From: Actinoplanes auranticolor
Lineage (GTDB): Bacteria > Actinomycetota > Actinomycetes > Mycobacteriales > Micromonosporaceae
Assembly (NCBI RefSeq): GCF_018332655.1
Contig: NZ_BOQL01000036.1
Coordinates: forward strand, 62,001-126,000
Reading direction: 5' to 3'
Length of the DNA stretch: 64,000 nt
A program made the translations under genes and the position numbers. How positions within the stretch are numbered: position 1 is the stretch's first letter; every line of letters begins with the position of its first letter. Under the pieces are notes generated by a model that saw only the letters and a list, made by a program, of their open reading frames with translations, did not search any database and had not been told where the DNA came from. Shown in pieces: positions 35,536 through 43,674 of this stretch.

Positions 35536-36653
35536 ATCTCTCCGAACGACTGGAGCCGGTGCTGGCCGCTGCCCGCGGCGCGTCTACCCAGGTCGACTCC
35601 GAGGGCCGTTTCCCGATCGAGGCGGTGACCGCGCTGCGCGACAGCGGCCTGCTCGGCCTGACCCTGCCCACCGACATCGGCGGCCTCGGCGCAGGACCAG
35701 TCGAGCTGGTCGATGTGTTGCGCCGGCTTTCCGCTGAGTGTGGATCGACCGCCATGGTCTACCTGATGCACATCAGCGCCACGATGGCGACCGCGGCGGC
35801 TTCACCGTCGGGCCGTCCCGACCTGCTCAAGCGATTGGCCGGTGGAGAGCTGCTGGCCACGTTGGCGCTGTCGGAGGCCGGTTCGCGCTCACACTTCTGG
35901 GCCCCGACATCGCAGGGCGAGACGACCGACGACGGGATTCTGCTGACGGTCCGCAAGAGCTGGGTGACCTCTGCCGGGTACGCCGACCTGTACGTGGTGT
36001 CCACCCGAACCCCGGGCGCGTCGCAGGAACAGTGCGACCTGTACGTCGTGCCCGCCGACGCTGACGGCGTCCAGGTCACCGGCGCCTGGCGGGGCCTCGG
36101 GCTACGCGGCAATGCCTCGGCGCCCATGACCTTCGGCCTCACCGTGTCGGCCGGCGACCGGCTCGGCGACGCCGGTACGGGTCTGGACCTGATGCTGCAA
36201 GCCGTGCTGCCGTGGTTCAACCTGGGCAACGCCGCCGTCAGCGTCGGGCTGGCCCGTGCCGCGCTGGACGCCGCCACCCGGCACGTCACCGGCGCGAAGT
36301 TGGAACACCTCGGCGACACGCTGGCGGCTCTGCCGACGATCCGGGCCGCGCTGGCCAAGGCCGCGCTGGAGCTGGCCGCCACCACGGCGTACGTCGATGC
36401 CGCGGCCGTCAGTGTGGCTACGCCGGACGAGACGACGATGCTGCAGGTTCTGGGGGTCAAGGCGGTTGCCAACGACGCCGCGCTGCACGTCACCGACGCC
36501 GCGATGCGCATGTGCGGCGGTGCGGCGTTCTCGGCCCACCTCCAGATCGACCGCTACTTCCGCGACGCCCGCGCCGGGCACGTCATGGCCCCCACCGCCG
36601 ACGTGCTCTACGACTTCTACGGCAAAGCCCTCACCGGCCAACCCCTGTTCTGA
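35532..36653 (+). CDS. Acyl-CoA dehydrogenase-fold flavoprotein
   Basis: 373 residues with the full ACAD layout: N-terminal helical domain (LRDSGLLGLTLPTDIGGLGA), middle beta domain (ALSEAGSRSHFWAPTSQ, VRKSWVTSAGYADLYVV) and C-terminal helices (DAAMRMCGGAAFSAHLQIDRYFRDARAG). The usual catalytic glutamate (YEG type) is not seen; VMAPTADVLYDFYG replaces it, as in flavin monooxygenases of the DszC/SfnC kind. It could oxygenate or desulfurise a substrate instead of oxidising acyl-CoA. Coupled to its neighbours by ATGA upstream. Confidence 0.85.
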   Translation: MNLSERLEPVLAAARGASTQVDSEGRFPIEAVTALRDSGLLGLTLPTDIGGLGAGPVELVDVLRRLSAECGSTAMVYLMHISATMATAAASPSGRPDLLKRLAGGELLATLALSEAGSRSHFWAPTSQGETTDDGILLTVRKSWVTSAGYADLYVVSTRTPGASQEQCDLYVVPADADGVQVTGAWRGLGLRGNASAPMTFGLTVSAGDRLGDAGTGLDLMLQAVLPWFNLGNAAVSVGLARAALDAATRHVTGAKLEHLGDTLAALPTIRAALAKAALELAATTAYVDAAAVSVATPDETTMLQVLGVKAVANDAALHVTDAAMRMCGGAAFSAHLQIDRYFRDARAGHVMAPTADVLYDFYGKALTGQPLF

Positions 36654-36725
36654 CGCCACTGACCCGCCCGTCTTGACCACTGTCTCCTTCCGTCCTGGCC
36701 GAAGTACACCGAAAGGCTCGTTACC

Positions 36726-37535
36726 GTGAATCAACCCCTGCTGGTGGGCGCCGTCGCTTACACCCCGAACGTCGTACCGATCTGGGAAGGCATCCGCGAC
36801 TACTTCGCCGGCGGCCCGGCCGAGATGGACTTCGTGCTGTTCTCCAACTACGGACGTCAGGTCGACGCGCTGCTCGCCGGACACGTCGACATCGCCTGGA
36901 ACACCAACCTGGCCTGGGTCCGAACGGTGATGCAGACCGACGGCGCATGCCGTGCCCTGGCCATGCGCGACACCGACGCCACCTTCGCCACCGTCTTCGT
37001 CACCCGCACCGGGGCCGGCCTGCGCAGTTTGGATGATCTCAAGGGACGCCGTCTCGCCCTCGGCTCCCGCGACTCCGCGCAGGCAGCCGTCCTGCCGGTG
37101 CACTACCTACGACAGGCCGGTATCGCCGACGACGTCGAACTCCTCCGCATCGACAGTGACCTCGGCAAGCACGGTGACACGGGACGCAGCGAACTCGACG
37201 CCATCCGGGCGGTTCTCGACGACCGGGCCGACGCCGCCGCGCTGGGCATCACCACCTGGGAGGCGATCGGTCGCGACGAGCTGATGCCCGGCGCCCTGCA
37301 GGAGTTCTGGCGATCGCCGCAATACTCGCACTGCAACTTCACCACCCTGCCGTCCGTGCCTGCCGAACGCACCGACCCGTGGGTAGCGCAGCTGATGGCG
37401 ATGTCCTGGGACGACCCCCACCATCGCCGCATCCTCGAGCTGGAGGGTCTGCGCCGGTGGGTGCCGCCGAGGCTGGAAGGCTACGAGTCGCTGTTCGACG
37501 CCGTCCGCGACCAGCAGGTCTCGGCACGCTGGTGA
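36726..37535 (+). CDS. PhnD-like substrate-binding protein without signal peptide
   Basis: 269 residues of the phosphate/phosphonate-binding (type 2 periplasmic) fold: VGAVAYTPNVVPIWEGIRDYF, then LLAGHVDIAWNTNLAWV and SLDDLKGRRLALGSRDSAQA. It starts directly with the first beta strand, so it has no signal peptide or lipobox and should be cytoplasmic. No ABC permease or ATPase is nearby. It overlaps the radical SAM gene by four bases (GTGA). It may bind a small anionic substrate or intermediate for the enzymes of this operon. Confidence 0.8.
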   Translation: MNQPLLVGAVAYTPNVVPIWEGIRDYFAGGPAEMDFVLFSNYGRQVDALLAGHVDIAWNTNLAWVRTVMQTDGACRALAMRDTDATFATVFVTRTGAGLRSLDDLKGRRLALGSRDSAQAAVLPVHYLRQAGIADDVELLRIDSDLGKHGDTGRSELDAIRAVLDDRADAAALGITTWEAIGRDELMPGALQEFWRSPQYSHCNFTTLPSVPAERTDPWVAQLMAMSWDDPHHRRILELEGLRRWVPPRLEGYESLFDAVRDQQVSARW

Positions 37536-38524
37536 GCCGCATCGTGCTCGACCTCGTGGAGCGGCTCGGCATGACGCCGGTGGGCGGCATCGTCGAGCTG
37601 CCCGCCGCCGCCGCCGATCTACCGATCGTGTCGGCCTGGTGTGCCCACAGCGGTAACGAGCTGGTCTCCACCGCCGGTGGACTCGCCGTGGTGCGCCGGG
37701 GACGCGTCGACGAGGGACCGGCGGTGCGCGATGTCGCCACCGAGCACCGTCCCGGGAGCCGGCTGTGGCTCTACACCAACTTCGACTGCAACCTGGCATG
37801 TGACTACTGCTGTTCCCGGTCATCACCGAAGGCGCCCCGCCGTGCCCTGGGCCTCGACCGGATCACCCGTCTGGTGACCGAGGGCGCCGCCGCCGGAGTC
37901 CGGGAGGTGTTCCTGACCGGCGGTGAACCGTTCCTGCTACCCGACATCGACGCCGTCGTACAAGCCTGCACCGACCGGCTACCCACCACGCTGCTGACCA
38001 ACGGCATGCTCTGGCGCGGCCGCCGCCTGCAACTGCTCCGGGCCATGCCCCGCGACCGACTCGCCCTACAGATCAGCTTGGACTCCGCCACCGCCACCCA
38101 GCACGACCGGCACCGCGGAGACGGCAGTTGGCAGCGCGCCATGACCGGCATCCGCCTCGCCCTCGACGAAGGTTTCCGCGTCCGCGTCGCCGCGACCGTC
38201 ACGGCCTACGACAGCGCCGAGACCACCGCCCTGCACGACCTGCTCGACGGTCTGGGCATCACCCGCGACGACCAGCTCATCCGGCCGGTCGCCCACCGCG
38301 GCTTCGCCGACGACGGCGTCGACCTGACCGTCGAAACCCTGCTACCCGAGATCACCGTCACCGCCGACGGTGTGTACTGGCATCCAGTCGCCGCCGACCA
38401 CCCCGACCAACTCGTCACCACCGAGCTGTTCCCCTTCGCCCATGCCCTCGACGAGGTAATCCGCCGTTTCACCACCTACCGGCACGCCGCCGACACCGCA
38501 GCCAGCCGATTCCCGTGCGCCTGA
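37532..38524 (+). CDS. Radical SAM protein with TusA-like N-terminal region
   Basis: 330 residues. The [4Fe-4S] motif CNLACDYC (CxxxCxxC) is near residues 88-95, and the SAM-binding GGEP in VFLTGGEPFLLP is near 130. The N-terminal 60 residues (LDLVERLGMTPVGGIVEL, LPIVSAWCAHSGNELVS) resemble a TusA/SirA sulfur-carrier fold with one cysteine. No SPASM cysteine cluster is present at the C terminus (one cysteine in SRFPCA). GTG 37532 overlaps the PhnD-like stop. Radical-based sulfur insertion or peptide modification is conceivable. Confidence 0.82.
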   Translation: MSRIVLDLVERLGMTPVGGIVELPAAAADLPIVSAWCAHSGNELVSTAGGLAVVRRGRVDEGPAVRDVATEHRPGSRLWLYTNFDCNLACDYCCSRSSPKAPRRALGLDRITRLVTEGAAAGVREVFLTGGEPFLLPDIDAVVQACTDRLPTTLLTNGMLWRGRRLQLLRAMPRDRLALQISLDSATATQHDRHRGDGSWQRAMTGIRLALDEGFRVRVAATVTAYDSAETTALHDLLDGLGITRDDQLIRPVAHRGFADDGVDLTVETLLPEITVTADGVYWHPVAADHPDQLVTTELFPFAHALDEVIRRFTTYRHAADTAASRFPCA

Positions 38525-38969
38525 CGCCAACCGCCCGACCATCCCGACGTCCAGGAACGTCACCGGCCGGCCACCCCTGCGCTTCACCGGCACTACCCTG
38601 AGGGCAGGGGCGACGCCGCGGTCCTGCCCGGCAAGGCCACCCTGCTGACCCGCCGTTGCTGGAGCGGCTCCGCTCATCCCTGGGAGACTCGACCCAAAAT
38701 AGGGATACTGACGTTCGATGTTCTGAGTGAAACCGCCTGGTGGGTGACTCGCCCTGGTCAGCGCCGCGTAGCGCCGGCCAGGGAGATCCGACGGCCGCTG
38801 GCAGCGGTATTCTGTTCGCCCCGATGCCGTACGAGGACATGGCGGAGGAGGTCACTCCTCACCTCGGGTCGTTCGGGCCAGAGTTTGCCGAGGGCGTACC
38901 ACCGGGTTGTCTGCGTTCGCGCCGACGTACCCCTGGGGTTGGTTGAAGGTCGCCGGCGGCGACTGCCGG
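38525..38969. other. Gene-free region after the radical SAM operon
   Basis: 445 bases. Several short frames exist on both strands but none has recognisable motifs or a ribosome site. A local AT-rich patch at 38695-38730 (CCAAAATAGGGATACTGACG) might hold a promoter. It may contain eroded coding sequence; I see no repeat or hairpin of note. Confidence 0.4.
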
Positions 38970-39491
38970 TCAGGTCGCGTCGCCCCTCCGGGAGTTGACC
39001 ACGGTGAGCAGGCACTGCGCCATGCCGATCGCTTCGAGCAGCGTCAGCACCGGCGCACCGACGTCGAGCACCAGGTTCGCCGACCGCATCGACAAGGCGC
39101 TGCTCGTGGTCACCAGCGTGGCCACCGGGCGACCCGACCGGTCGGTGATGGTGAAATGCTGGGCACTGCGGTCGCCGTCGGTCGTGAAGACCCGGCCGTC
39201 CGGCAGAGTCACCGTCCCCCGCCGGCGACCCGCATAGTCGATCAGGTAATCCAGGATGACCTCGGAACGCGGTCCGACCAGCCGGTGATGGTCGTTCGCG
39301 AAGCTGGTGGCGGCACCGGTGGCGAGCAGCGTCGTAGCTCCGCCATCAAGAACGTCGAACTGGTGCCGCTTGGACACGAACTTCCGGCGCAGCACCGCCA
39401 CCGGAGTTCCGTCCCCCAGGGTGACCGCGGCAGTACGCCGGAGCGGGGACAGCAGGGGCAGCAGGAGCCGGCCGGTGAAGATCGAGTGCAT
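38970..39491 (-). CDS. LURP-one/scramblase-like (Tubby C2) protein
   Basis: 173 residues. The sequence is beta-rich with the pattern of LURP-one-related proteins: KRHQFDVLDGGATTLL, then RSEVILDYLIDYAGRR, VFTTDGDRSAQHFTITDRSGRPVA and a hydrophobic C-terminal segment (MRSANLVLDVGAPVLTLLEAIGMA). It follows the membrane-protein gene on the same strand with a 24-base gap. Function unknown. Confidence 0.6.
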   Translation of the reverse strand: MHSIFTGRLLLPLLSPLRRTAAVTLGDGTPVAVLRRKFVSKRHQFDVLDGGATTLLATGAATSFANDHHRLVGPRSEVILDYLIDYAGRRRGTVTLPDGRVFTTDGDRSAQHFTITDRSGRPVATLVTTSSALSMRSANLVLDVGAPVLTLLEAIGMAQCLLTVVNSRRGDAT

Positions 39492-39515
39492 GGCGCCATC
39501 CTGGTCGATGGGCGA

Positions 39516-39986
39516 TCAGCGATTGCACCAGGCCCGGGCCGAAGCGGTGCGGAGCAGCAGCCCGCTGACGAGCAGGGCCAGCACTGCCAGCAGCCCACCC
39601 AGGATCCCCACGACGACAACGGGTTCGACCGGCGGCGTGATCAGCGACCCGAGCCGCGGCCCGAACAGCAGCATCGTCCCGGCACCACCGAGAAAAGCAA
39701 GCCCGACGCCCACGGCGAATCGCTGGGCCACCCGCCACACGGTCGGGCCCCCGCGCCGGAGGCCACGGAGCAGGACACCGACGGCCACCGTGCAGCCGCC
39801 CAGGGCGAGCCAGTTCCCGGCGCCGCCGACCTCGGCCAGGAGCGCGATGTCAACGGCAAGCACGTACACCCACCAGAACGCGAACAGCAGCACGCTGGCG
39901 GTGATGCTGGGCGGTCGCCGCCCGGTGGCCGCCGGGCCGGGGCGCAACGACTCACTGATCATCGCCGGATCATACGGACCGGTCAC
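39516..39986 (-). CDS. Four-helix membrane protein
   Basis: 156 residues with four hydrophobic helices (about 30-50, 56-75, 85-108 and 122-145), e.g. VLLFAFWWVYVLAVDIALLA. No family recognised. The GTG at 39986 is used, but the ATG nine codons in could be the start. It is transcribed with the LURP-one-like gene. Confidence 0.6.
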   Translation of the reverse strand: MTGPYDPAMISESLRPGPAATGRRPPSITASVLLFAFWWVYVLAVDIALLAEVGGAGNWLALGGCTVAVGVLLRGLRRGGPTVWRVAQRFAVGVGLAFLGGAGTMLLFGPRLGSLITPPVEPVVVVGILGGLLAVLALLVSGLLLRTASARAWCNR

Positions 39987-40381
39987 CAGGGAAAGCCTCG
40001 TGGCGTCACATGACCGCTACGGCACCACCCGCTCCTGACCGGCGTCCGAGGCGGTGAGCAGGCGAGACCTGATCGACGTAGCGGTCACGGTCCTCCTCGG
40101 TGGCGGGCGGCGTCCCCCGCGCGACGTGCGCCAGCTACGCATAACCGAGGTACGCGGTCAGGCGCTTGAGGACTGGGGCCCTCGCGACGATGGCCTCTTG
40201 AAGCAAGAAACAAGCCGGTAGGGCGTGACGACGCTATTTCGTTCCTCCGCGGCCGCCGCGTTGTCATCGGCCCGGAATCAGCAGCACCGCTGGTCAGGAT
40301 CGATACACCGCGGGGCGGTGGCACGCGGCGTCGCGGCTACGGCTGGGCCTGTCCGTTGGCGCTGCCGGTGCTCGGTGCCGG
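39987..40381. other. Gene-free region upstream of TetR gene end
   Basis: 395 bases between the membrane protein (minus) and the TetR gene (minus). Short open frames are present on both strands without motifs. A stretch such as GCAAGAAACAAGCC is locally AT-richer. Nothing else is recognised. Confidence 0.4.
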
Positions 40382-40993
40382 CTACGCCTTCCCCGGTGTC
40401 AAAGCGCCCAGGACGATTGTCGTAGCCGCGTGGGTGGTGGCCGTAAGCGTGCCCTGGTCCCGCCCGATGCGTTCGGCCGCGGACCGCATGACACCGGACA
40501 ACAGCTCCACCGTCAGGGCGACGTCGTCGACATCGCGGAACTCACCCCGTGCGATGCCGTCCCGGACGACCTTCTCCAGCTCGACCACGACCGCATGGAA
40601 CGGCGAGTCCGGCCCTTTCGGCGCCGCGACGTCCGGCAGCGCGGCGCCCGGCCGGAAGATCAGCTGCAGCAACCGGTCGGTGAAAGCCACCAGCACCAGC
40701 TCGATGATCTCGCGCAGCCGCTGCGCCGCAGGCTCGTCCACGCGGGCGGCGATCTCCGTCACCCGTACGGTCGTGGGCCGGCCGGCTCGCTCGGTCAGGG
40801 CCACGACCAGCCCGGTCTTTTCCCGGCCGTAGTTGTAGAGCGTGTTGCGCGCCAGCCCGGCCCGGGTCGCTATGTGGCCCATCGTGATGGTGTCGTAGTC
40901 GCGTTCGGCCAGGAGTTCCCGTAAGGCCGCGGCCAGATCGGTCCACACCATCTCGTGGTGTTCCTCAATGCTGGCTCCCCGGATCCGCGGCAT
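40382..40993 (-). CDS. TetR-family transcriptional regulator
   Basis: 203 residues. The HTH is at residues 20-65 (LAERDYDTITMGHIATRAGLA, RNTLYNYGREKTGLVVALT), with an all-helical effector domain after it (IIELVLVAFTDRLLQLIF). It is upstream of nothing on its own strand; the SnoaL gene lies 69 bases away, also on minus. The strong inverted repeat at 41522-41556 is a candidate binding site. Confidence 0.92.
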   Translation of the reverse strand: MPRIRGASIEEHHEMVWTDLAAALRELLAERDYDTITMGHIATRAGLARNTLYNYGREKTGLVVALTERAGRPTTVRVTEIAARVDEPAAQRLREIIELVLVAFTDRLLQLIFRPGAALPDVAAPKGPDSPFHAVVVELEKVVRDGIARGEFRDVDDVALTVELLSGVMRSAAERIGRDQGTLTATTHAATTIVLGALTPGKA

Positions 40994-41062
40994 GGGGGCA
41001 TCCTCCCTTACCGGGCCGGGCCGACCGATCCCGGTTGATCCCGGACGGGCGTGCCGCCACTG

Positions 41063-41500
41063 TCAGCCCGCCTGCATGGCAGCCAGCAGGTGAGCGTTCT
41101 CCTGGTGCGCCGCCGTCAGCTTGACGCGGCTCAGCCGCCAGCCGTCCGGCGTGCGCACCGCCTCGTTGTCGTAGAAGCCGACCACCAGCCACCGGTCCAG
41201 CTGGCCCGGCAGCCAGTGCTCGGCCCGTACGTGCGTGTGGATCGTCGCCCGGTCACCGTCGATCGTGATGACGTGGCCGGTGATCGCGTGGTGCGTCGCG
41301 GCGAAGGCCGAGAACGTCCCGGCCAGGCTCTGCGCGTAGACGTCGACCGGCAACGTCATCTCCGGGATGCCGGCGACCGACTCGAAGTCGAGGGTGACCG
41401 GGTCGGTGAAGACGAGCCGGGGTAGTTCGGTGAACTGCTTCAGGTCAGCGATGTCGGCGTACCGGCTCATCAGCTCGAAGATCTCCGCGCGATCATCCAT
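41063..41500 (-). CDS. SnoaL-like (NTF2-fold) protein
   Basis: 145 residues. FELMSRYADIADLKQFTEL, then FAATHHAITGHVITIDGDRA and GFYDNEAVRTPDGWRLSRVKL are the usual SnoaL_4 landmarks. The family includes polyketide cyclases and steroid isomerase-like enzymes as well as ligand binders. A perfect 13-bp-arm inverted repeat precedes it, so it is probably repressed by the neighbouring TetR-type protein. Confidence 0.85.
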   Translation of the reverse strand: MDDRAEIFELMSRYADIADLKQFTELPRLVFTDPVTLDFESVAGIPEMTLPVDVYAQSLAGTFSAFAATHHAITGHVITIDGDRATIHTHVRAEHWLPGQLDRWLVVGFYDNEAVRTPDGWRLSRVKLTAAHQENAHLLAAMQAG

Positions 41501-41521
41501 GTCGGCTCCTCACAGTTTTGA

Positions 41522-41556
41522 CGACGACCTGTCGCAAACGATACGACAGGTCGTCG
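41522..41556. promoter_or_regulatory. 35-bp operator-like inverted repeat
   Basis: CGACGACCTGTCG, nine bases (CAAACGATA), then CGACAGGTCGTCG, perfect over 13 bases per arm. Each arm itself contains a CGAC-N2-GTCG half-dyad, so it could bind a pair of dimers as TetR-family QacR/CprB-type repressors do. It lies just upstream of the SnoaL gene and downstream of the SDR remnant. Confidence 0.6.
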
Positions 41557-41583
41557 CAAAAAGACAGCGAGGAGTCGTTGTCC

Positions 41584-42279
41584 TCAGACGCTCGTGTATC
41601 CGCCGTCGATGAACCACTCGGCGCCGTTGACGTGCGTAGCGCTGCCCGAGGCCAGGAGCAGGGCCGCCGACGCGACGTCGTCCGGGTCGCCGAGCTGCCC
41701 GGTCGGTAGCGCGCTCTCCATCACCGTGGCGAAATCGCCCTGCTGGTCCTCGGGGACGAGGCCGAGCAGGCCGGGGGTCCGGACCGCCCCCGGGCTGAGC
41801 ACGTTGACCCGGAAACCGTTCTCCCGGGTGTTGAGCGTCCAGCTGCGGGCGAAGTTGCGCAGCGCCGCCTTGGTCGCGCCGTAGACCTCCATGCCCCGGC
41901 TGGGGCGCACGGACGTGCTCGACCCGATGAGGATCACCGAGGCCCCCCGCGACAGCAGGGGCATCGCCTTCTGCACCCCGAAGACCGCGCCCTTGACGTT
42001 CGTGGCGAACATGCTGTCGAACTGTTCCTCGGTGATGTCCCCGAGTACGGCCGGCACCGCGCCGCCCGCGTTGGCCACCAGGACGTCGATCCGGCCCGCG
42101 CGCCGCCTGATGACCTCGTACAGGGCGTCGAGCTCGGCCAGGTTCCCCACGTCACACCGCACCCCGACAGCCTGCGGTCCGAGCTCCGCGGCCGTCGCGT
42201 CGATCTTGGCCTGACGGCGGCCGGTGAAGAAGACCGACGCCCCCTCGGCGACGAACCGCCGCGCGATGGCCAGCCCGAT
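41584..42279 (-). pseudogene. Short-chain dehydrogenase lacking its N terminus
   Basis: From IGLAIARRFVAEGASVFFTG onward it is a typical SDR: CDVGN, NAG in VLVANAGGAVP, catalytic Ser in LIGSSTSV, YGATK (Tyr-x-x-x-Lys), and INGxEW-like VNGAEWFIDGGY at the end. The first strand and most of TGxxxGIG are missing: sequence before residue Ile at 42279 is unrelated and no start codon fits. The break coincides with the 5' end of the TetR remnant in the opposite direction, so one deletion removed both gene starts. Confidence 0.75.
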
Positions 42280-42645
42280 GACGACGAGCAGGCGTTCGAG
42301 CGACTCAGCGCCTATCTGCTGGGTCACGCGACCGCCTGTGCCGAGCGCCGCCAGCACGGCTGCCTGGTGGCCAAGGCCACGGCCGAGCTGACCGAGCACG
42401 ACGAGGTGGTCTCGGCTCGCTCGCTGATCACCTTCGAGAACGTTCAGCTGGCCCTCGCCGCCGGCCTCGAAGCCTGTCAGCGCAACGGCGACATCGACCC
42501 CGCCGCTGATGCGCGGCAACTCGCCGGCCTGCTGCTGGCCGTGCACCGGGGCATCGAGGCCCTCGGCAAGGCCGGGTTCGACGAGAACGCCCTGCGGAGC
42601 ATGGCGGAGACGGCCCTGGCCGCTCTCCCGCGTCCACCCCGGTAG
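42280..42645 (+). pseudogene. TetR-family regulator lacking the DNA-binding domain
   Basis: An open frame from 42280 encodes the C-terminal ligand-binding half of a TetR protein (FERLSAYLLGHATACAERR, then LAAGLEACQRNGDIDPAADA, LAGLLLAVHRGIEALGKAG). The helix-turn-helix is absent and no start codon with a ribosome site exists at the junction. It abuts the truncated SDR head to head, as TetR-SDR pairs usually do, confirming that the promoter region and both 5' ends were deleted together. Confidence 0.75.
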
Positions 42646-42659
42646 CGCACGCGCCCGAA

Positions 42660-43580
42660 TCAGGTCGTCGTGCTGCGACCGCGAGCTGTCGGTGTGGCGC
42701 CGACCAGCAGTTCCTTCGCCGACCGGATGAACTCGGTGACCAGCGGGTCGGTGTCGGTGGTCCGGGTGGCGACGACCACGTGGCAGGGTTCGATCCCGTC
42801 GAGCGCAACGGTGGCCAGGCCGGGCCGCAGGCTGGAGCGCCGGTCGCCGGCCGGGACGACGGCGATGGCGGTGCCCTCGGCGATGGCCTCGAGCTTGTCC
42901 TCGTAGGTCTCGGCCAAGGTGGGGCCCACCGGCGCCGGTCCGCTGCCCGGACGGGGTTCGAGCCGCCAGAACGAGGTCCATGGCTCACCCATGCCGGTGC
43001 AGCCCACCAGTGGTTCGGCGGCGATGTCGTCGGCCGTGACCGACTCCTTCCCGGCGAGGCGGTGCGACGCGGGCACGAGCAGCACGCGGTCTTCGGCGTA
43101 CAGCACCGTCACGTCGATGTCATCGGCCGCGAGTGGCAGCGGTGTGCGGGTGACCAGGGCGTCGACCTGCCGATCGAGCAGTGCGGAGGCGTCCGGCGAG
43201 CTGAGGTGACGGGTACGGACGTGGGCGCCGGGATACCGGTGGCGCAGGTTGCGTACCGCGGGTGTGATGACCAGATCGTCGGCGTACCCGATGGTGATCG
43301 TGCGCTCCGGCGCGGCTGCCCGGGCGGTGCGGACCGCCTGCTGAGCGCGGTGCAGCAGCTGCTGGGCCTGGGGCAGGAAGGCCGCGCCGGCGGCGGTGAG
43401 GCGGCTGCCCTGAGTGGTGCGTTCCAGCAGGCGTACGCCCAGCGTGTTCTCCAGGCGCTGGATCTGGCGGCTCAGTGAGGGCTGGGCGACCCGCAGCTCC
43501 TCGGCCGCCCGGGCGAAGTTCAGGTGCTCGGCGACGACCGTGAAGTACCGGACCAGCCGCAGGTCCAGATCAGGCAGCAT
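42660..43580 (-). CDS. LysR-family transcriptional regulator
   Basis: 306 residues. The HTH is LRLVRYFTVVAEHLNFARAA, then AQPSLSRQIQRLENTLGVRL. The effector domain runs from about residue 90 (TITIGYADDLVITPAVRNL). It is divergent from the intact SDR at 43675 with a 94-base gap, and probably activates it. Confidence 0.92.
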   Translation of the reverse strand: MLPDLDLRLVRYFTVVAEHLNFARAAEELRVAQPSLSRQIQRLENTLGVRLLERTTQGSRLTAAGAAFLPQAQQLLHRAQQAVRTARAAAPERTITIGYADDLVITPAVRNLRHRYPGAHVRTRHLSSPDASALLDRQVDALVTRTPLPLAADDIDVTVLYAEDRVLLVPASHRLAGKESVTADDIAAEPLVGCTGMGEPWTSFWRLEPRPGSGPAPVGPTLAETYEDKLEAIAEGTAIAVVPAGDRRSSLRPGLATVALDGIEPCHVVVATRTTDTDPLVTEFIRSAKELLVGATPTARGRSTTT

Positions 43581-43674
43581 GCCCCCAGGCTAGTGCGGCG
43601 TTATGCGTTTCCGGCATGACGGCGTACGAAACGGGTCTTGGACGGCCGTGCCGGCCCGCTGCTGTCATTGCCGC

